Virus record (IMG/VR): IMGVR_UViG_3300024520_006615
Span: 1-27,937 of that record
Source: a virus
Length of the DNA: 27,937 nt
Direction: 5' to 3' (one strand)
In this document: one piece after another, positions 15,339 through 24,457 of the stretch
Layout of the letters: each line of letters starts with the position of its first letter
How positions within the stretch are numbered: position 1 is the first letter of the stretch
Program-made: the position numbers and the translations under genes
The notes under the pieces: model-generated
What the model was told of the DNA's origin: nothing
Seen by the model: only the letters and a program-made list of their open reading frames with translations
Databases searched by the model: none

Positions 15339-17398
15339 TGGCACGCTTTGATTCCATAGGGCTATTCTGGGAGGACATCCAATCGTCTAAACGGGGTGAG
15401 CGTGTTGAGGGACCTATGCCCTCAATCCCTGAGACTGGGTGGCTTCCTCCGACCTCCTTCCCTAATCTGGACAATGCCGTAGTACTCGCCCTAGACACTG
15501 AGACTTTTGATCCGGAGCTAAAGTCTAAGGGGCCCGGGTGGGCGCGTGGTGTAGGGCATATCATAGGGGTATCAATCGCTGCACTTCATCCAGACGGGAG
15601 CACGGCAAAATGGTACTTCCCTTTTAAGCACGAAACTATGCCAGAGCATAACCTTGATAGGGCCGCAGTTATGCGCTGGCTCCAGCATACCCTAAGCGAT
15701 CCTAAGCAAGATAAGATAGGGGCCAATATAACTTATGATATCGGATGGCTCCAGCATGAAGGGATAAAAGTTGAGGGTAGGCTACTGGATGTCCAATTTG
15801 CAGAAGCGCTCCTAGATGAGTCTGCAAGGGTCAGCCTAGACATTCTTGGAATAAAATATCTGGAAGAAGGCAAGGAATCGAACTTGCTTTACGAATGGCT
15901 ATGTAATTGGTTCGGCGGAAAACCTAATGAGGGGCAAAGAAAGCATATGTATAGAACTCCCCCGTGCCTTGCAGGGCCCTATGCTGAGGCCGATGCCGAC
16001 CTACCCCTACGTTTAATGCCTATCCTCTATAGGCACCTCGAAGGGGAGGGCCTTCTTGCGGTATTCCATATGGAGTGTGGCTTAATCCGCTTGATGCTTA
16101 AGATGCGCTTTGCGGGTATAAGGGTAGACCTCGATAAGGCAGAGATTATTCAAGCTGACCTATTAAAAAGAGAGGAGAGATATACAGCAGAATTAAAACG
16201 TTTAGTCGGTTTTGAGGTAAACGTAAATGCTAGTGACAGCCTCTCTAAGGCCTTCGACGCAATAGGCCTACCCTATGGGAGGACAAAGCCGTCAACTACG
16301 CACCCTAACGGGCAACCAAGCTTCACTAAAGCATTTGTTGAGAGCGTTGAACATCCCGTCGCCGACCTAATACGCGAAATTAAAAAGTGCAGCAAGTTAA
16401 GAGGCACGTTTATTGAGTCGTATATCCTAAACTCACACGTTAACGGAATGGTCCATGGGCAGTTCCATCAGCTTAGGGGCGATTCAGGCGGAACGCGGTC
16501 CGGACGCTTCAGCTCCTCAACACCTAACCTACAGAATATCCCTGCAAGGGATGACGAGCTAGCACCATTAATTAGAGGAATATTTGTCCCAGACATAGGA
16601 CACGTAGGTATAAGGAAGTACGATTACAGTCAGATAGAGTATAGGCTCTTGATCCACTTTTCAGTAGGCTTAGCAGGCAGAGAGATAAGGGGATACTTTG
16701 CTAGAAACCCGGACACTGACTATCACGTCTACGCTCAAGCGTTGGTCAAAGAAAAAACAGGGGTCTTTATAGAACGCAAACCTATAAAGAACATAAATTT
16801 TGGTTTAATCTACGGGATGGGGGATGCTACCCTTGCCTCTACCTTGGGAATGACAAGAAAGAAAGCCAAAGCGCTAATGAAAGCATACTTTGAGGGTGTC
16901 CCTTTTGTCAAACCAACAATGGAGGCGAGCATAGCAGAAGCTCAAAGGACAGGCGTTATAACCACAATAACCAATAGAAAGTCTCGCTTTGACCTATGGG
17001 AAAAATCAGGTTGGAATAACAAATCTGTACCCATCCCATACGATCAAGCTGCTCTCCAGTATGGCGGAAATATAAAAAGGGCGGGAACCCATAAAGCGCT
17101 CAACAGGCGGTTACAGGGGTCAGCTGCTGACTTAATGAAAATAGCTATGCTTAAGTGTTACGAGGACGGCGTTTTTGATGAGACAGGAATCCCACGTTTA
17201 ACCGTTCATGACGAACTAGATTTTTCTGATGAAGGTGGCAAAACGAAAGCCTTTGCTGAGATGAACCATATCCTAGAGACAGCGGTAAAGGTTAACGTCC
17301 CTATAAAAGCGGACGGTGAGATCGGGCCAGACTGGGGTCATGTAAAGGATTTATCCGAACTAACTAATAGTGAGCGGAAACTTTATAACATTAATTAG
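15338..17398 (+). CDS. polA: Family A DNA polymerase with 3'-5' exonuclease
   Basis: 686 residues; the replicative polymerase. A proofreading domain comes first: DTET (53-56), NITYDIGWL exo II and YAEADAD exo III. The polymerase domain carries SGTRSGRFSSSTPNLQNIP, motif A DYSQIEYR starting at D429, motif B RKPIKNINFGLIYG from R480 and motif C VHDE (623-626). The 5' nuclease domain of bacterial Pol I is absent, as usual in phages. It is the final gene of the preQ0 operon, and its stop overlaps the stop of the convergent tail gene. It must copy templates bearing modified guanine, but no residue obviously reflects this. Confidence 0.96.
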   Translation: MARFDSIGLFWEDIQSSKRGERVEGPMPSIPETGWLPPTSFPNLDNAVVLALDTETFDPELKSKGPGWARGVGHIIGVSIAALHPDGSTAKWYFPFKHETMPEHNLDRAAVMRWLQHTLSDPKQDKIGANITYDIGWLQHEGIKVEGRLLDVQFAEALLDESARVSLDILGIKYLEEGKESNLLYEWLCNWFGGKPNEGQRKHMYRTPPCLAGPYAEADADLPLRLMPILYRHLEGEGLLAVFHMECGLIRLMLKMRFAGIRVDLDKAEIIQADLLKREERYTAELKRLVGFEVNVNASDSLSKAFDAIGLPYGRTKPSTTHPNGQPSFTKAFVESVEHPVADLIREIKKCSKLRGTFIESYILNSHVNGMVHGQFHQLRGDSGGTRSGRFSSSTPNLQNIPARDDELAPLIRGIFVPDIGHVGIRKYDYSQIEYRLLIHFSVGLAGREIRGYFARNPDTDYHVYAQALVKEKTGVFIERKPIKNINFGLIYGMGDATLASTLGMTRKKAKALMKAYFEGVPFVKPTMEASIAEAQRTGVITTITNRKSRFDLWEKSGWNNKSVPIPYDQAALQYGGNIKRAGTHKALNRRLQGSAADLMKIAMLKCYEDGVFDETGIPRLTVHDELDFSDEGGKTKAFAEMNHILETAVKVNVPIKADGEIGPDWGHVKDLSELTNSERKLYNIN

Positions 17399-18273
17399 AC
17401 AGTACGTTTTAACTCAGTCACCAACAAAACGGCATCTCCAAAAGTAACGTTTCCATTTTTATCAGCAGCAGCATGAGCCGATATAACCGCACCTGCTGCT
17501 AGAGACCTTATCTCGTACCCGCCCATATTTCCGTGATCACCAGCAGTTCCTACTTTTCTAGCGATTTTCCTAGAACCGGTAACTACACCGTCAACTCCGA
17601 ACATAACACCAACAACAGTATTGGTTACTGAGAAAGTAACGTTAGTCCAGATCTCTATTTTGTAGATTCCGTCAGCTCCTACGGTAACACTATTGGTTTG
17701 CTGTGTCATACCGTTTTGCTCGCCATGCGGTACAGCATCCCAAATTCCGGTAATCTGTGCATAGTCGGCAGGCGTAGCTAATGTACTGTCGCTTGCTATA
17801 CTTAGAGCTATGGTCGCCGCGTTGTCAGATATGCACAACTGACCAAAATTGATTGCCGGAGTTGTCGCCATAGTCATAGCGGACCAGGTAAGCACACCCG
17901 GGCTCACACCTTGATCTGACCAAACGAAAAGACTATTATCAAAAAGAGACCAGATAAATAGACCCTCTTGATCGGCACCCATTGGAATGACTGTTCCTGA
18001 TGAGTCAACGTCTGGTAGGAAATTCCATTGTGAGAGGAAGTACCCTGTTATGCAATTAGCCCTACCTGCCCATAGTCCGGTAGGTGATGGCCCAACCACG
18101 TAAACATCACCCTCACTGGGAGCTCCCGGAGGTGCGTTATCGCCTACGGTGATGGCACCACCGGCAACTGCCATTTGTAAAAGGATTATTGCCTCATTGT
18201 GCGTTACCTCTGGTTGGCTCTGCTGTGATGAAACAAATGGAATTCCTAAAACCCCGCTAGTAACTGTGCTCAT
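17395..18273 (-). CDS. DUF2793 tail protein with C1q-like C-terminal domain, probable fibre or receptor-binding protein
   Basis: 292 residues. Residues about 22-130 match DUF2793 of phage tail proteins: PEVTHNEAIILLQ, APPGAPSEGDVYVVG, GLWAGRANCITGY, then a WNFLP strand. Residues about 145-292 form a beta-rich domain with a GADGIYKIEIWTNVTF strand and ADKNGNVTFGDAVLLVTELKR at the end, like the trimeric C1q/TNF-like heads found on phage fibres. It is the last tail gene and overlaps the tip protein gene by 4 bases. Terminal location and a trimer-type head suggest receptor binding. It could instead be a minor tip decoration. The convergent polymerase gene overlaps its stop. Confidence 0.7.
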   Translation of the reverse strand: MSTVTSGVLGIPFVSSQQSQPEVTHNEAIILLQMAVAGGAITVGDNAPPGAPSEGDVYVVGPSPTGLWAGRANCITGYFLSQWNFLPDVDSSGTVIPMGADQEGLFIWSLFDNSLFVWSDQGVSPGVLTWSAMTMATTPAINFGQLCISDNAATIALSIASDSTLATPADYAQITGIWDAVPHGEQNGMTQQTNSVTVGADGIYKIEIWTNVTFSVTNTVVGVMFGVDGVVTGSRKIARKVGTAGDHGNMGGYEIRSLAAGAVISAHAAADKNGNVTFGDAVLLVTELKRTV

Positions 18274-20648
18274 ATTGTAGCTTCCTCCGCATAACCGCGG
18301 CCTCTTGTTTCTGAAATTTGATAGACTTTTACGTCTACGTTATCACCTGGGGTAAGTCCGTCTGTGGTTTGTTCAGCTGCGGTGTAGCTCGCTGTTTCAC
18401 TCGTTACTTCTATCGTCCGAACAACGGTTGCTCCACTCATAATGTCCACCTCGTACTGCTCAACAGCCTCACCTAGCGGTGGGCTACCGTTACCGAATCC
18501 AAGCTGCCTTTTTCTCGACCGTCTTAGCCAAGTTACAGTCAGGTCATTACTGCCATTCCTCGCACCTTTTACACGACTTGGTGAAAGAGGTTTTGAGCGG
18601 ATACCTGTATTGGTAAAAGTCTGCTCAACCGCTTGTAACTCGTCTGTAAGGAGCGAGACTGGTTTGTATATCCGTGCTTTGTCCCAATCTCCTACTCCAA
18701 ACGAGCTTGACCCCAAGGTGCCTCCCTGAAGAAGAACAAAATACTCTCCAGCTACGTGAGTAGCGATAGCATGCTCAGTCCCTAGGCGACCCCTTAATAA
18801 AGTTGTCAGCTCATAGGTATTCTCAGCTATCAGGGTAGCAGTAGTGAATTGGATTACCTCTCCTGCCCCTCCGGTTATAGGGCCGACCCAAGCAGCGTTG
18901 TTACCGTTGAGCACTAATAATTCACTCAGACTCTCTAAAGTATTGGTTGATGAGGTAAGGGTTACGGTTAATGTAGTAGTCTTGTCAAAAACTGAGCTAG
19001 GACCAGCAGAAAGGACGCCAGTTACCAGCCCAAGCGGATTTCTTACAGCTACATCACTTATTGTGGTAAAGGTTAATCCAGCATCGCTAGAACGTTTAAT
19101 TGATGCTCCACGCCACCCGGAGGATGCAGCCGTAGCCGCCCAGTAGAGCCCGTCCTCTAGGTCCTCATCTCTGAGCAAGGGAGCGTCCATCGGAACAAAA
19201 AGAGTCTCACCGGGTAATGTCACTGTACCTGAGCTCACGGGTCCGGCTACACCTAAGGCTAAAGAATTATTAATCTCTGGATCATCATAAGATGCCTCCA
19301 TTTCTATGATTCCATTATTTCCGCGAGTTATCCGTATAACTCGCATGGGTAATGTCTCGCCGTATGCTGGGATACCTAAAATGTCAGCTGGGCTTATCCT
19401 AGCCCACCTATCGTCAACTCTATACCTCACTCCAAGCTTATGGGCCCAGGCACCCCACAATAATTTATCAGCTAACCGCCTAGCCTCATCTTCGCTCATA
19501 ACAAGCGGGATATCCTGAGAGACTTTATTAATTGCGCTACCAGTACGCCTAAATGCCGTCTGAGTGTTAATCTGATAATCCATAGCCGGGTCTTTAAAGG
19601 TTATGGATACAATATCAGGCATAACTATTTCAGTTTTATTTTTATAAGTTATTGGGCTCAGCTCTTTACTAGATGAGAAGGGAACTCTAGCGTTCATGTC
19701 CTCAAGCTCTATAGTTCCCTTCATACCGAGAGAACGCTTAATAAAGCGAATTTGTCCATGTTGCTCAGTAGAATCAAAACCAAAATTAATTTCTAATGCT
19801 AAAACACCCATAGTTATAGATGTCTGCCTGGCTAAAGCGTAGCCTCTAACAGAGTCGGTTAGCCCTTGGACTGAGACATTCGTAAGCCCCGCCCTAGCCG
19901 TAAGATCAAGTAAGATATCTCCTACGGTTATGCTATCGTCTGCCTGTAACTCAAATTCGAAGGTAGGTATCCTATTTCCAAAATCAGCAAGCTGAAGGTC
20001 AGTTAAGATTGCGTATGCATGATGCCGATATGAGGGTACATTACCTACACCTTCAAAACTCTCAATTACTGGATCTGGGATCTGAACACTTGAACCTGGG
20101 TAAAATCTTAAATCTTCAAAAATAAAATGAGACCCCCTAAACTGGTTGGTTCCTGTATTGGGGTCTATGTAACTCCTTTCTACTATTTGACCGTTAACAG
20201 GATCTACTGCTGGGGCCTCATGGTCTGGCGAAAAGCCTGCCTCTGTATCTGCGGCTATATCGTAGATAACCTTTTTATTGGCCCAAATTCGCTTAATTCC
20301 TAGTGTACCGTTCATTTGTCGCCCGGCAAGGCCTACAGCAACGGATACTTTATAGCTGTACGTTGTGAGCGTGGGCCCACCGCCTTTCCCACCTTCTTCT
20401 CTTGATGATTCTATTAAATCTGTTGCCCAAATTACGTTACCAGAAACCCTATTTCCGGGTCCATAGATTAAAGGGATACCCTTTCCATAAGATGAGGTTG
20501 TTATACCTAGGTCTTCTAATCGTGGACCATCTTGATCATCCGGCCCGAATAACTCTTGATCGATTAAACCACCTACAACTGCACCTATCGCACCCCCTAT
20601 AGGGCCGCCGAAGGCATAACCAATTGTCTGCAAAACTACAGTAGCCAT
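18270..20648 (-). CDS. Tail tip/host-specificity protein (phage-tail_3, GTA baseplate-like)
   Basis: 792 residues, following the peptidase gene as in lambda-like and GTA-like tails. The N-terminus has a Gly-rich hydrophobic stretch (about 12-32, GGPIGGAIGAVVGGLID), which could be a membrane-active segment used in DNA ejection. Next come YGKGIPLIYGPGNRVSGNVIWATDL and the TYSYKVSVAVGLAGR strand typical of this family. A fibronectin-like region near the C-terminus contains RVKGARNGSNDLTVTWLRRSR. The TIM-barrel glycosidase domain of the longer GTA version is absent. It likely forms the tip hub connecting tube to fibres. It ends 4 bases into the fibre-like gene. Family assignment is good; exact place in the tip is inferred. 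Confidence 0.8.
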   Translation of the reverse strand: MATVVLQTIGYAFGGPIGGAIGAVVGGLIDQELFGPDDQDGPRLEDLGITTSSYGKGIPLIYGPGNRVSGNVIWATDLIESSREEGGKGGGPTLTTYSYKVSVAVGLAGRQMNGTLGIKRIWANKKVIYDIAADTEAGFSPDHEAPAVDPVNGQIVERSYIDPNTGTNQFRGSHFIFEDLRFYPGSSVQIPDPVIESFEGVGNVPSYRHHAYAILTDLQLADFGNRIPTFEFELQADDSITVGDILLDLTARAGLTNVSVQGLTDSVRGYALARQTSITMGVLALEINFGFDSTEQHGQIRFIKRSLGMKGTIELEDMNARVPFSSSKELSPITYKNKTEIVMPDIVSITFKDPAMDYQINTQTAFRRTGSAINKVSQDIPLVMSEDEARRLADKLLWGAWAHKLGVRYRVDDRWARISPADILGIPAYGETLPMRVIRITRGNNGIIEMEASYDDPEINNSLALGVAGPVSSGTVTLPGETLFVPMDAPLLRDEDLEDGLYWAATAASSGWRGASIKRSSDAGLTFTTISDVAVRNPLGLVTGVLSAGPSSVFDKTTTLTVTLTSSTNTLESLSELLVLNGNNAAWVGPITGGAGEVIQFTTATLIAENTYELTTLLRGRLGTEHAIATHVAGEYFVLLQGGTLGSSSFGVGDWDKARIYKPVSLLTDELQAVEQTFTNTGIRSKPLSPSRVKGARNGSNDLTVTWLRRSRKRQLGFGNGSPPLGEAVEQYEVDIMSGATVVRTIEVTSETASYTAAEQTTDGLTPGDNVDVKVYQISETRGRGYAEEATI

Positions 20649-20649
20649 A

Positions 20650-21117
20650 TTATCCTAATCCCGGAAAGCGCCAGAAACTGACTATTCTTTCTTCCCATTG
20701 CGGGGTTAATGAGTGCTCTACCACCTTACCGGCAGCGCTTATCCCATGAAGAAGCGTTCTTCTTTCTTCGAACTGGCTAAGCAATGCTAGGTGCATGGGT
20801 AAATCCTGCCGCCACTGAATCCATGCTATATCGCCTACCAGTTCCTCATTACATGGAAGAAGGAACCTTTCTAGCATTTTTCTCATCATGTTAGGATTAG
20901 GTAGCCTTCCGTATCCTGAGTAGATTTTCTTTTCGCGTTTGCTTAACGTTAGAACCCCTGCTTCTATGCCTACCCCTGCTACTAGGCCTACACAATCTGC
21001 ACCTACCCCTTTTAGCATGGCTTGATGCTGGTACGGGGTATTAACCCACTCCTTACCTATCCTTAGGATGTTACTTCGCATCCGGAGTTTGGAATAATCT
21101 ATCATCACCTGGGACAT
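20650..21117 (-). CDS. NlpC/P60-type tail cell-wall peptidase
   Basis: About 155 residues from ATG 21117, chosen for GGCGGA seven bases upstream; a TTG at 21132 or ATG at 21081 are alternatives. It would cleave peptidoglycan cross-links while the tail penetrates the cell. The catalytic Cys is C42 in KGVGADCVGLV after the NTPYQHQAML lead typical of the tail peptidase subfamily. The His is H109 in LPMHLALL. The position between DUF2163 and the tip protein is the standard place for this enzyme. It overlaps DUF2163 by about 47 bases in another frame. Assignment is strong, the start less so. Confidence 0.82.
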   Translation of the reverse strand: MSQVMIDYSKLRMRSNILRIGKEWVNTPYQHQAMLKGVGADCVGLVAGVGIEAGVLTLSKREKKIYSGYGRLPNPNMMRKMLERFLLPCNEELVGDIAWIQWRQDLPMHLALLSQFEERRTLLHGISAAGKVVEHSLTPQWEERIVSFWRFPGLG

Positions 21118-22312
21118 GAGGAAATCCGCCAAAGTTTATAAAATTACTAAATTTAGAGGTACAAGCTGTAGTGCTCTTATCACAACCTGGCCTAATAGTA
21201 TAGGCGTCCCCTATAACAATGGCATTTTTTACAGGTGCCCACAATACAAAGCTCGTGCCATCAAAATCTTTTATCTCAGAGGTGAGGCCTATATTATCAC
21301 CGGAAGTCCAAGTTAGCTCGCCATTCTCATAAAAGCGCGCTACCTCCGTTCTAGCTGAGTCAACAAACACTCTCCTTGCGGCAGCATTTGGCCCGGTAAA
21401 GGCGAGTAATGCCGTAACTGATCCGGTTAGCTCTAGCGTAGATAAGTCAATTGTGCACCTAGAATCCCCTAATTTAAACCTACAGGATGGGGTATACACC
21501 TCTAGGAGGGGCCTCTGCTGCATAATTGCCGCGGGTGTTATTATTTCAGCAGTAAAAGAATTTAGCTTTTGCTCAACATTACCGATAGTCCCGGCTAATA
21601 ACCTAAAAGGGATTTCACCCTCTGTGTTCTCCCATGGAACTACCCATACCTCGACTGTAGCCCCATCAAACAGCCCTCGGTATAGATCAAGTGCAGTAAT
21701 TGAGCTATCAGAAATAAGCCCCTCTAGTTCCATGTTCCCAGTTGATGCTAAAGCAGCAGACATCTCAGTAGCTGTGGCTGATAAAGAGTCGCATGCTTTA
21801 TGGCTAACTCCTCTGAACATGATATCGCTATCAAGTGAAGTAAAGGCAAAAACTTGGGCGTCTGTTCTAGTTATCGTCCACGTCTGGGCCCACTTGGTTA
21901 TGCAGGGGACAGAGTCAGCCAGCGCTAACAAAGCTGATTGGGTTGTTCTTGCGCTCACTAATTCCTCCGTTAAAACTAAAAATACTGATTGCGTGTTTCT
22001 GGTGTCTGCCGCGTCGAGCACTGGCGGACCACTGAGAGCCAGAAATACGCCTTGGGTCACCCTTGCATCAACAGTTAGTTGCTCTAGGGATAGAAAAGCG
22101 TTGCTAGTGCTCCTTACCGATCCAGCGTTCTCAGCGTCAATAGGTACAGCTGTGGTATCATCATGAAGTACCAGAATAGCTGACTGTGTTATTTTTACGC
22201 TAGGCCTAGGTGGTCCGTATAAAATTTGCCCAGCAGTTTGTGTAATCTTTGCTGTAGACCTAGGCGGACTGTATAAAACTTGGACTGCGGTTTGTGTTAC
22301 CCTTACGGCCAT
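21071..22312 (-). CDS. DUF2163/BR0599-type tail protein with an N-terminal repeat extension
   Basis: 413 residues. The C-terminal part (about 140-413) is the usual tail-tip assembly protein: FTSLDSDIMFRGVSHKACD, an ELEGLISDSSI strand, YTPSCRFKLGDSRCTIDL and the closing RPGCDKSTTACTSKFSNF with NFGGFPHVPGDD. The paired cysteines are conserved in the family and may bind metal, as in other tails of this type. The first 135 residues are unusual: seven repeats of (R/K)xTQxxxxxL. A good ribosome site (AGAGG, about 9 bases) supports the start at 22312, so the repeats are translated. The start overlaps the preceding stop by one base. The core assignment is strong; the extension's role is unknown. Confidence 0.85.
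   Translation of the reverse strand: MAVRVTQTAVQVLYSPPRSTAKITQTAGQILYGPPRPSVKITQSAILVLHDDTTAVPIDAENAGSVRSTSNAFLSLEQLTVDARVTQGVFLALSGPPVLDAADTRNTQSVFLVLTEELVSARTTQSALLALADSVPCITKWAQTWTITRTDAQVFAFTSLDSDIMFRGVSHKACDSLSATATEMSAALASTGNMELEGLISDSSITALDLYRGLFDGATVEVWVVPWENTEGEIPFRLLAGTIGNVEQKLNSFTAEIITPAAIMQQRPLLEVYTPSCRFKLGDSRCTIDLSTLELTGSVTALLAFTGPNAAARRVFVDSARTEVARFYENGELTWTSGDNIGLTSEIKDFDGTSFVLWAPVKNAIVIGDAYTIRPGCDKSTTACTSKFSNFINFGGFPHVPGDDRLFQTPDAK
21917..22309 (-). repeat. Seven TQ-type repeats in the DUF2163 N-terminus
   Basis: Core units start at residues 4, 22, 40, 67, 84, 105 and 122 with pattern (R/K)xTQxxxxxL (one unit has TS in place of TQ). The first three are spaced exactly 18 residues (54 bases) and share PPR spacers. 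Their DNA is still similar (copies around 22200-22310), indicating recent duplication. Confidence 0.85.
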
Positions 22313-23352
22313 TAGCTCGTGACCTCTACTCCTACCTTTATTGCGTTGACTGCCGCCTCAAGCCAAGCTGCTGCTGTGTCGGGGTCATTTTCAAAAACAT
22401 CAGTGCTTATATTATACGAGCTTTCAGAAGGTGCTATTTCAGTCCCTGCTCCCTCAGTCCCCGCGCTTTCAACATATGAGGTGTACCCTATAGAACCAGC
22501 GTCAGTCTTAGAAGCTCGAGTTGATACAGCAACGGCATGGATTGAGGTAGGCGACTCTGCTAAGTCCTCCATCTCAAACTCTGACTTGTTGTTTATAGTG
22601 GTTTCACTGATGTAACTAGTATCGCCATCCCCGTTAGTCCCTATATTATCATTGATAAGATCAAAAGCGTTTTCAGGAGAACCGGCTGCACTTGGCGTCC
22701 AGTCACTTACCCCCGTATCATTGTTAGGGAGGAGGGTAGAGATTCTAACATCTCCTAACTCAGTCGGGAGGGCTGAGGCATCAGTAGCTACGTAAGCGTC
22801 ATCTATGAAGGTGATGGCCCCATCACTGCTCCCTACAGAACCGAAAGCGAAGTAACTATTAACCGATCCCTCTAGAAAATCTTGAGAGGATACGCTTAGT
22901 TCAGACACACCATTAACAAAAACCTCCGCGCTACCTGAAGCAGCACGATGAACTTTTAATTCAATGTAATACCAAGTATCTGCCACTATTACGCCAGAAG
23001 CGGTGCTCCCCTTATCGGCACCGCTATCACCCTCTATGGTCAATGACCCGTCAGCGTTGACCTGAACGGAAGCGTTAATGTCACCTGGTGTAATGCCCAC
23101 ATTGTCCTTCCAGGCGAGCACTCTTACTGCTGCCCCTAGGTCACTTTTAAAAGCACAACCAAAGGTGGCATAGTCGTTATTAGCGGCATCTGTATAGTAG
23201 ATATGGTCGTCTCCGTCGGCACACTTAACGGTGCCTCCTGCGAAACGCCCAAGATTAGTAACAACAACAGGTGCCCCTACTTTACCCCATTGTTGCTCTG
23301 CCCCGGTAATGTTTAAGTAAAGGTCAAAGCCATCTAGAAAATCGATTGACAT
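22312..23352 (-). CDS. Concanavalin-like tail protein, paralog 2
   Basis: 346 residues, homologous along its whole length to the gene upstream. The N-terminus FLDGFDLY precedes a jelly-roll domain of the LamG/concanavalin type (about 30-195): TWYYIELKVH, SAEVFVNGVSELSV and FAFGSVGSSDGAITFIDDAYV. The C-terminal region (about 205-346) is shared between the pair: RISTLLPNNDTGVSDW, then SEFEMEDLAESP, a STRASKTDAG strand and DPDTAAAWLEAAVNAIK. Such domains often bind sugars. It may be a minor structural or adhesion component on the tail tip. Its place inside an otherwise conserved tail cluster is unusual. Confidence 0.72.
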   Translation of the reverse strand: MSIDFLDGFDLYLNITGAEQQWGKVGAPVVVTNLGRFAGGTVKCADGDDHIYYTDAANNDYATFGCAFKSDLGAAVRVLAWKDNVGITPGDINASVQVNADGSLTIEGDSGADKGSTASGVIVADTWYYIELKVHRAASGSAEVFVNGVSELSVSSQDFLEGSVNSYFAFGSVGSSDGAITFIDDAYVATDASALPTELGDVRISTLLPNNDTGVSDWTPSAAGSPENAFDLINDNIGTNGDGDTSYISETTINNKSEFEMEDLAESPTSIHAVAVSTRASKTDAGSIGYTSYVESAGTEGAGTEIAPSESSYNISTDVFENDPDTAAAWLEAAVNAIKVGVEVTS

Positions 23353-23354
23353 AG

Positions 23355-24443
23355 TTAAGTTGTCCTATCAAGTTTTAACTTGGCTGCATTTACTGCGGTC
23401 CTGGTAAAAGCTGCTGCCGTATCCGGATCTGCCTCTACAACGTCATGATAGTAAGTATAGCTTTCAGATAACGCTTGATCTACACCCTGTTCCTCTGTTG
23501 CTGCCGATACCAGGCTAGGTTGAACGAAGGCGGTGCCGGCATCCGTTTTTCTCATGCGATTAACTAAGACTACTGCGGAGATAGAAGAGACGCCGACTGC
23601 TAGATCCTCCATTTCAAATTCTGATACAGGGTTAGGAGAAATGCCCGGATTGGCAAAAATATAATCAGTATCGTCATTTGGGTCGGCTTCGTTTATGGTG
23701 TCGAAACCGTTGCCGCCTGTACTTACACTCCAATCAGCTTGTGAGGTGTCTGCTTCAGGAAATAGGGTAAACACACGTCTATCACCGAGAAAAGTGTTAT
23801 TAAAGGAGCCAGAATCATCGTAGCAATAAACATCGTCGAAGAAAGTAGTCACGTTAAACGCGCCTGCTGAACCAGAGTTATTCCCACCGAGGAGTGCAAT
23901 CTGACTACATTCTGAATTACTAGTCGCTACTGTATCAAGGGAGGTGGCCGCTATGACTGTTACACCATTAAGCCTTACCTCTACAGCGCCATTAGTATTA
24001 TCGAAAGTTACTAGGATCTCGATATGCTGATAGGAGCCTGTTAAGACTACGGGGGTAACAGAGTCAACGATTGAGGTTCCTGTCCTTGCCCCCTTAAAAA
24101 TATCAATAATACCGGTGGACTGAACAATAACACTTAAATTAACAGCATTAGCGGTGTCTCTGAAGTCACAAAGGCAGTAGGTGTCATTGACAGAAGGTAG
24201 TTGATCAATATCAAAGGCGAAACCTAGGCCTACAGTAGTTTTTGCTCCTCCAAGAACTCTTCGAGCGACGTTTTCTGTCTGTAATAAATTGTCCCTACGT
24301 AAAGAGTGAGTACCCGTCCTTGGGTTTTCTGTAGAAACCTCAAACTTAGTAGCGCCCGCATCGACTTCGCCCCAAGCACCGGCTTCCATGTTGGTTACAT
24401 CTGTCCCGTAGTGGTCGAAACCGTCGCAGAATAATAACGTCAT
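23355..24443 (-). CDS. Concanavalin-like tail protein, paralog 1
   Basis: 362 residues. It begins LLFCDGFDHYGT, has a jelly-roll domain (about 30-215) with YQHIEILVTF, AVEVRLNGVTVIA and a FDDVYCYDD strand, and then the C-terminal region shared with its neighbour: RVFTLFPEADTSQADW, EFEMEDLAVGV, VNRMRKTDAGTAF and DPDTAAAFTRTAVNAAK. The two genes are separated by two bases, so tandem duplication is likely. Many phages carry one such protein, annotated as a virion structural protein. A carbohydrate-binding role is a family-level guess; neither copy shows catalytic residues. Confidence 0.72.
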   Translation of the reverse strand: MTLLFCDGFDHYGTDVTNMEAGAWGEVDAGATKFEVSTENPRTGTHSLRRDNLLQTENVARRVLGGAKTTVGLGFAFDIDQLPSVNDTYCLCDFRDTANAVNLSVIVQSTGIIDIFKGARTGTSIVDSVTPVVLTGSYQHIEILVTFDNTNGAVEVRLNGVTVIAATSLDTVATSNSECSQIALLGGNNSGSAGAFNVTTFFDDVYCYDDSGSFNNTFLGDRRVFTLFPEADTSQADWSVSTGGNGFDTINEADPNDDTDYIFANPGISPNPVSEFEMEDLAVGVSSISAVVLVNRMRKTDAGTAFVQPSLVSAATEEQGVDQALSESYTYYHDVVEADPDTAAAFTRTAVNAAKLKLDRTT

Positions 24444-24457
24444 CTCAATTCTCCAAA

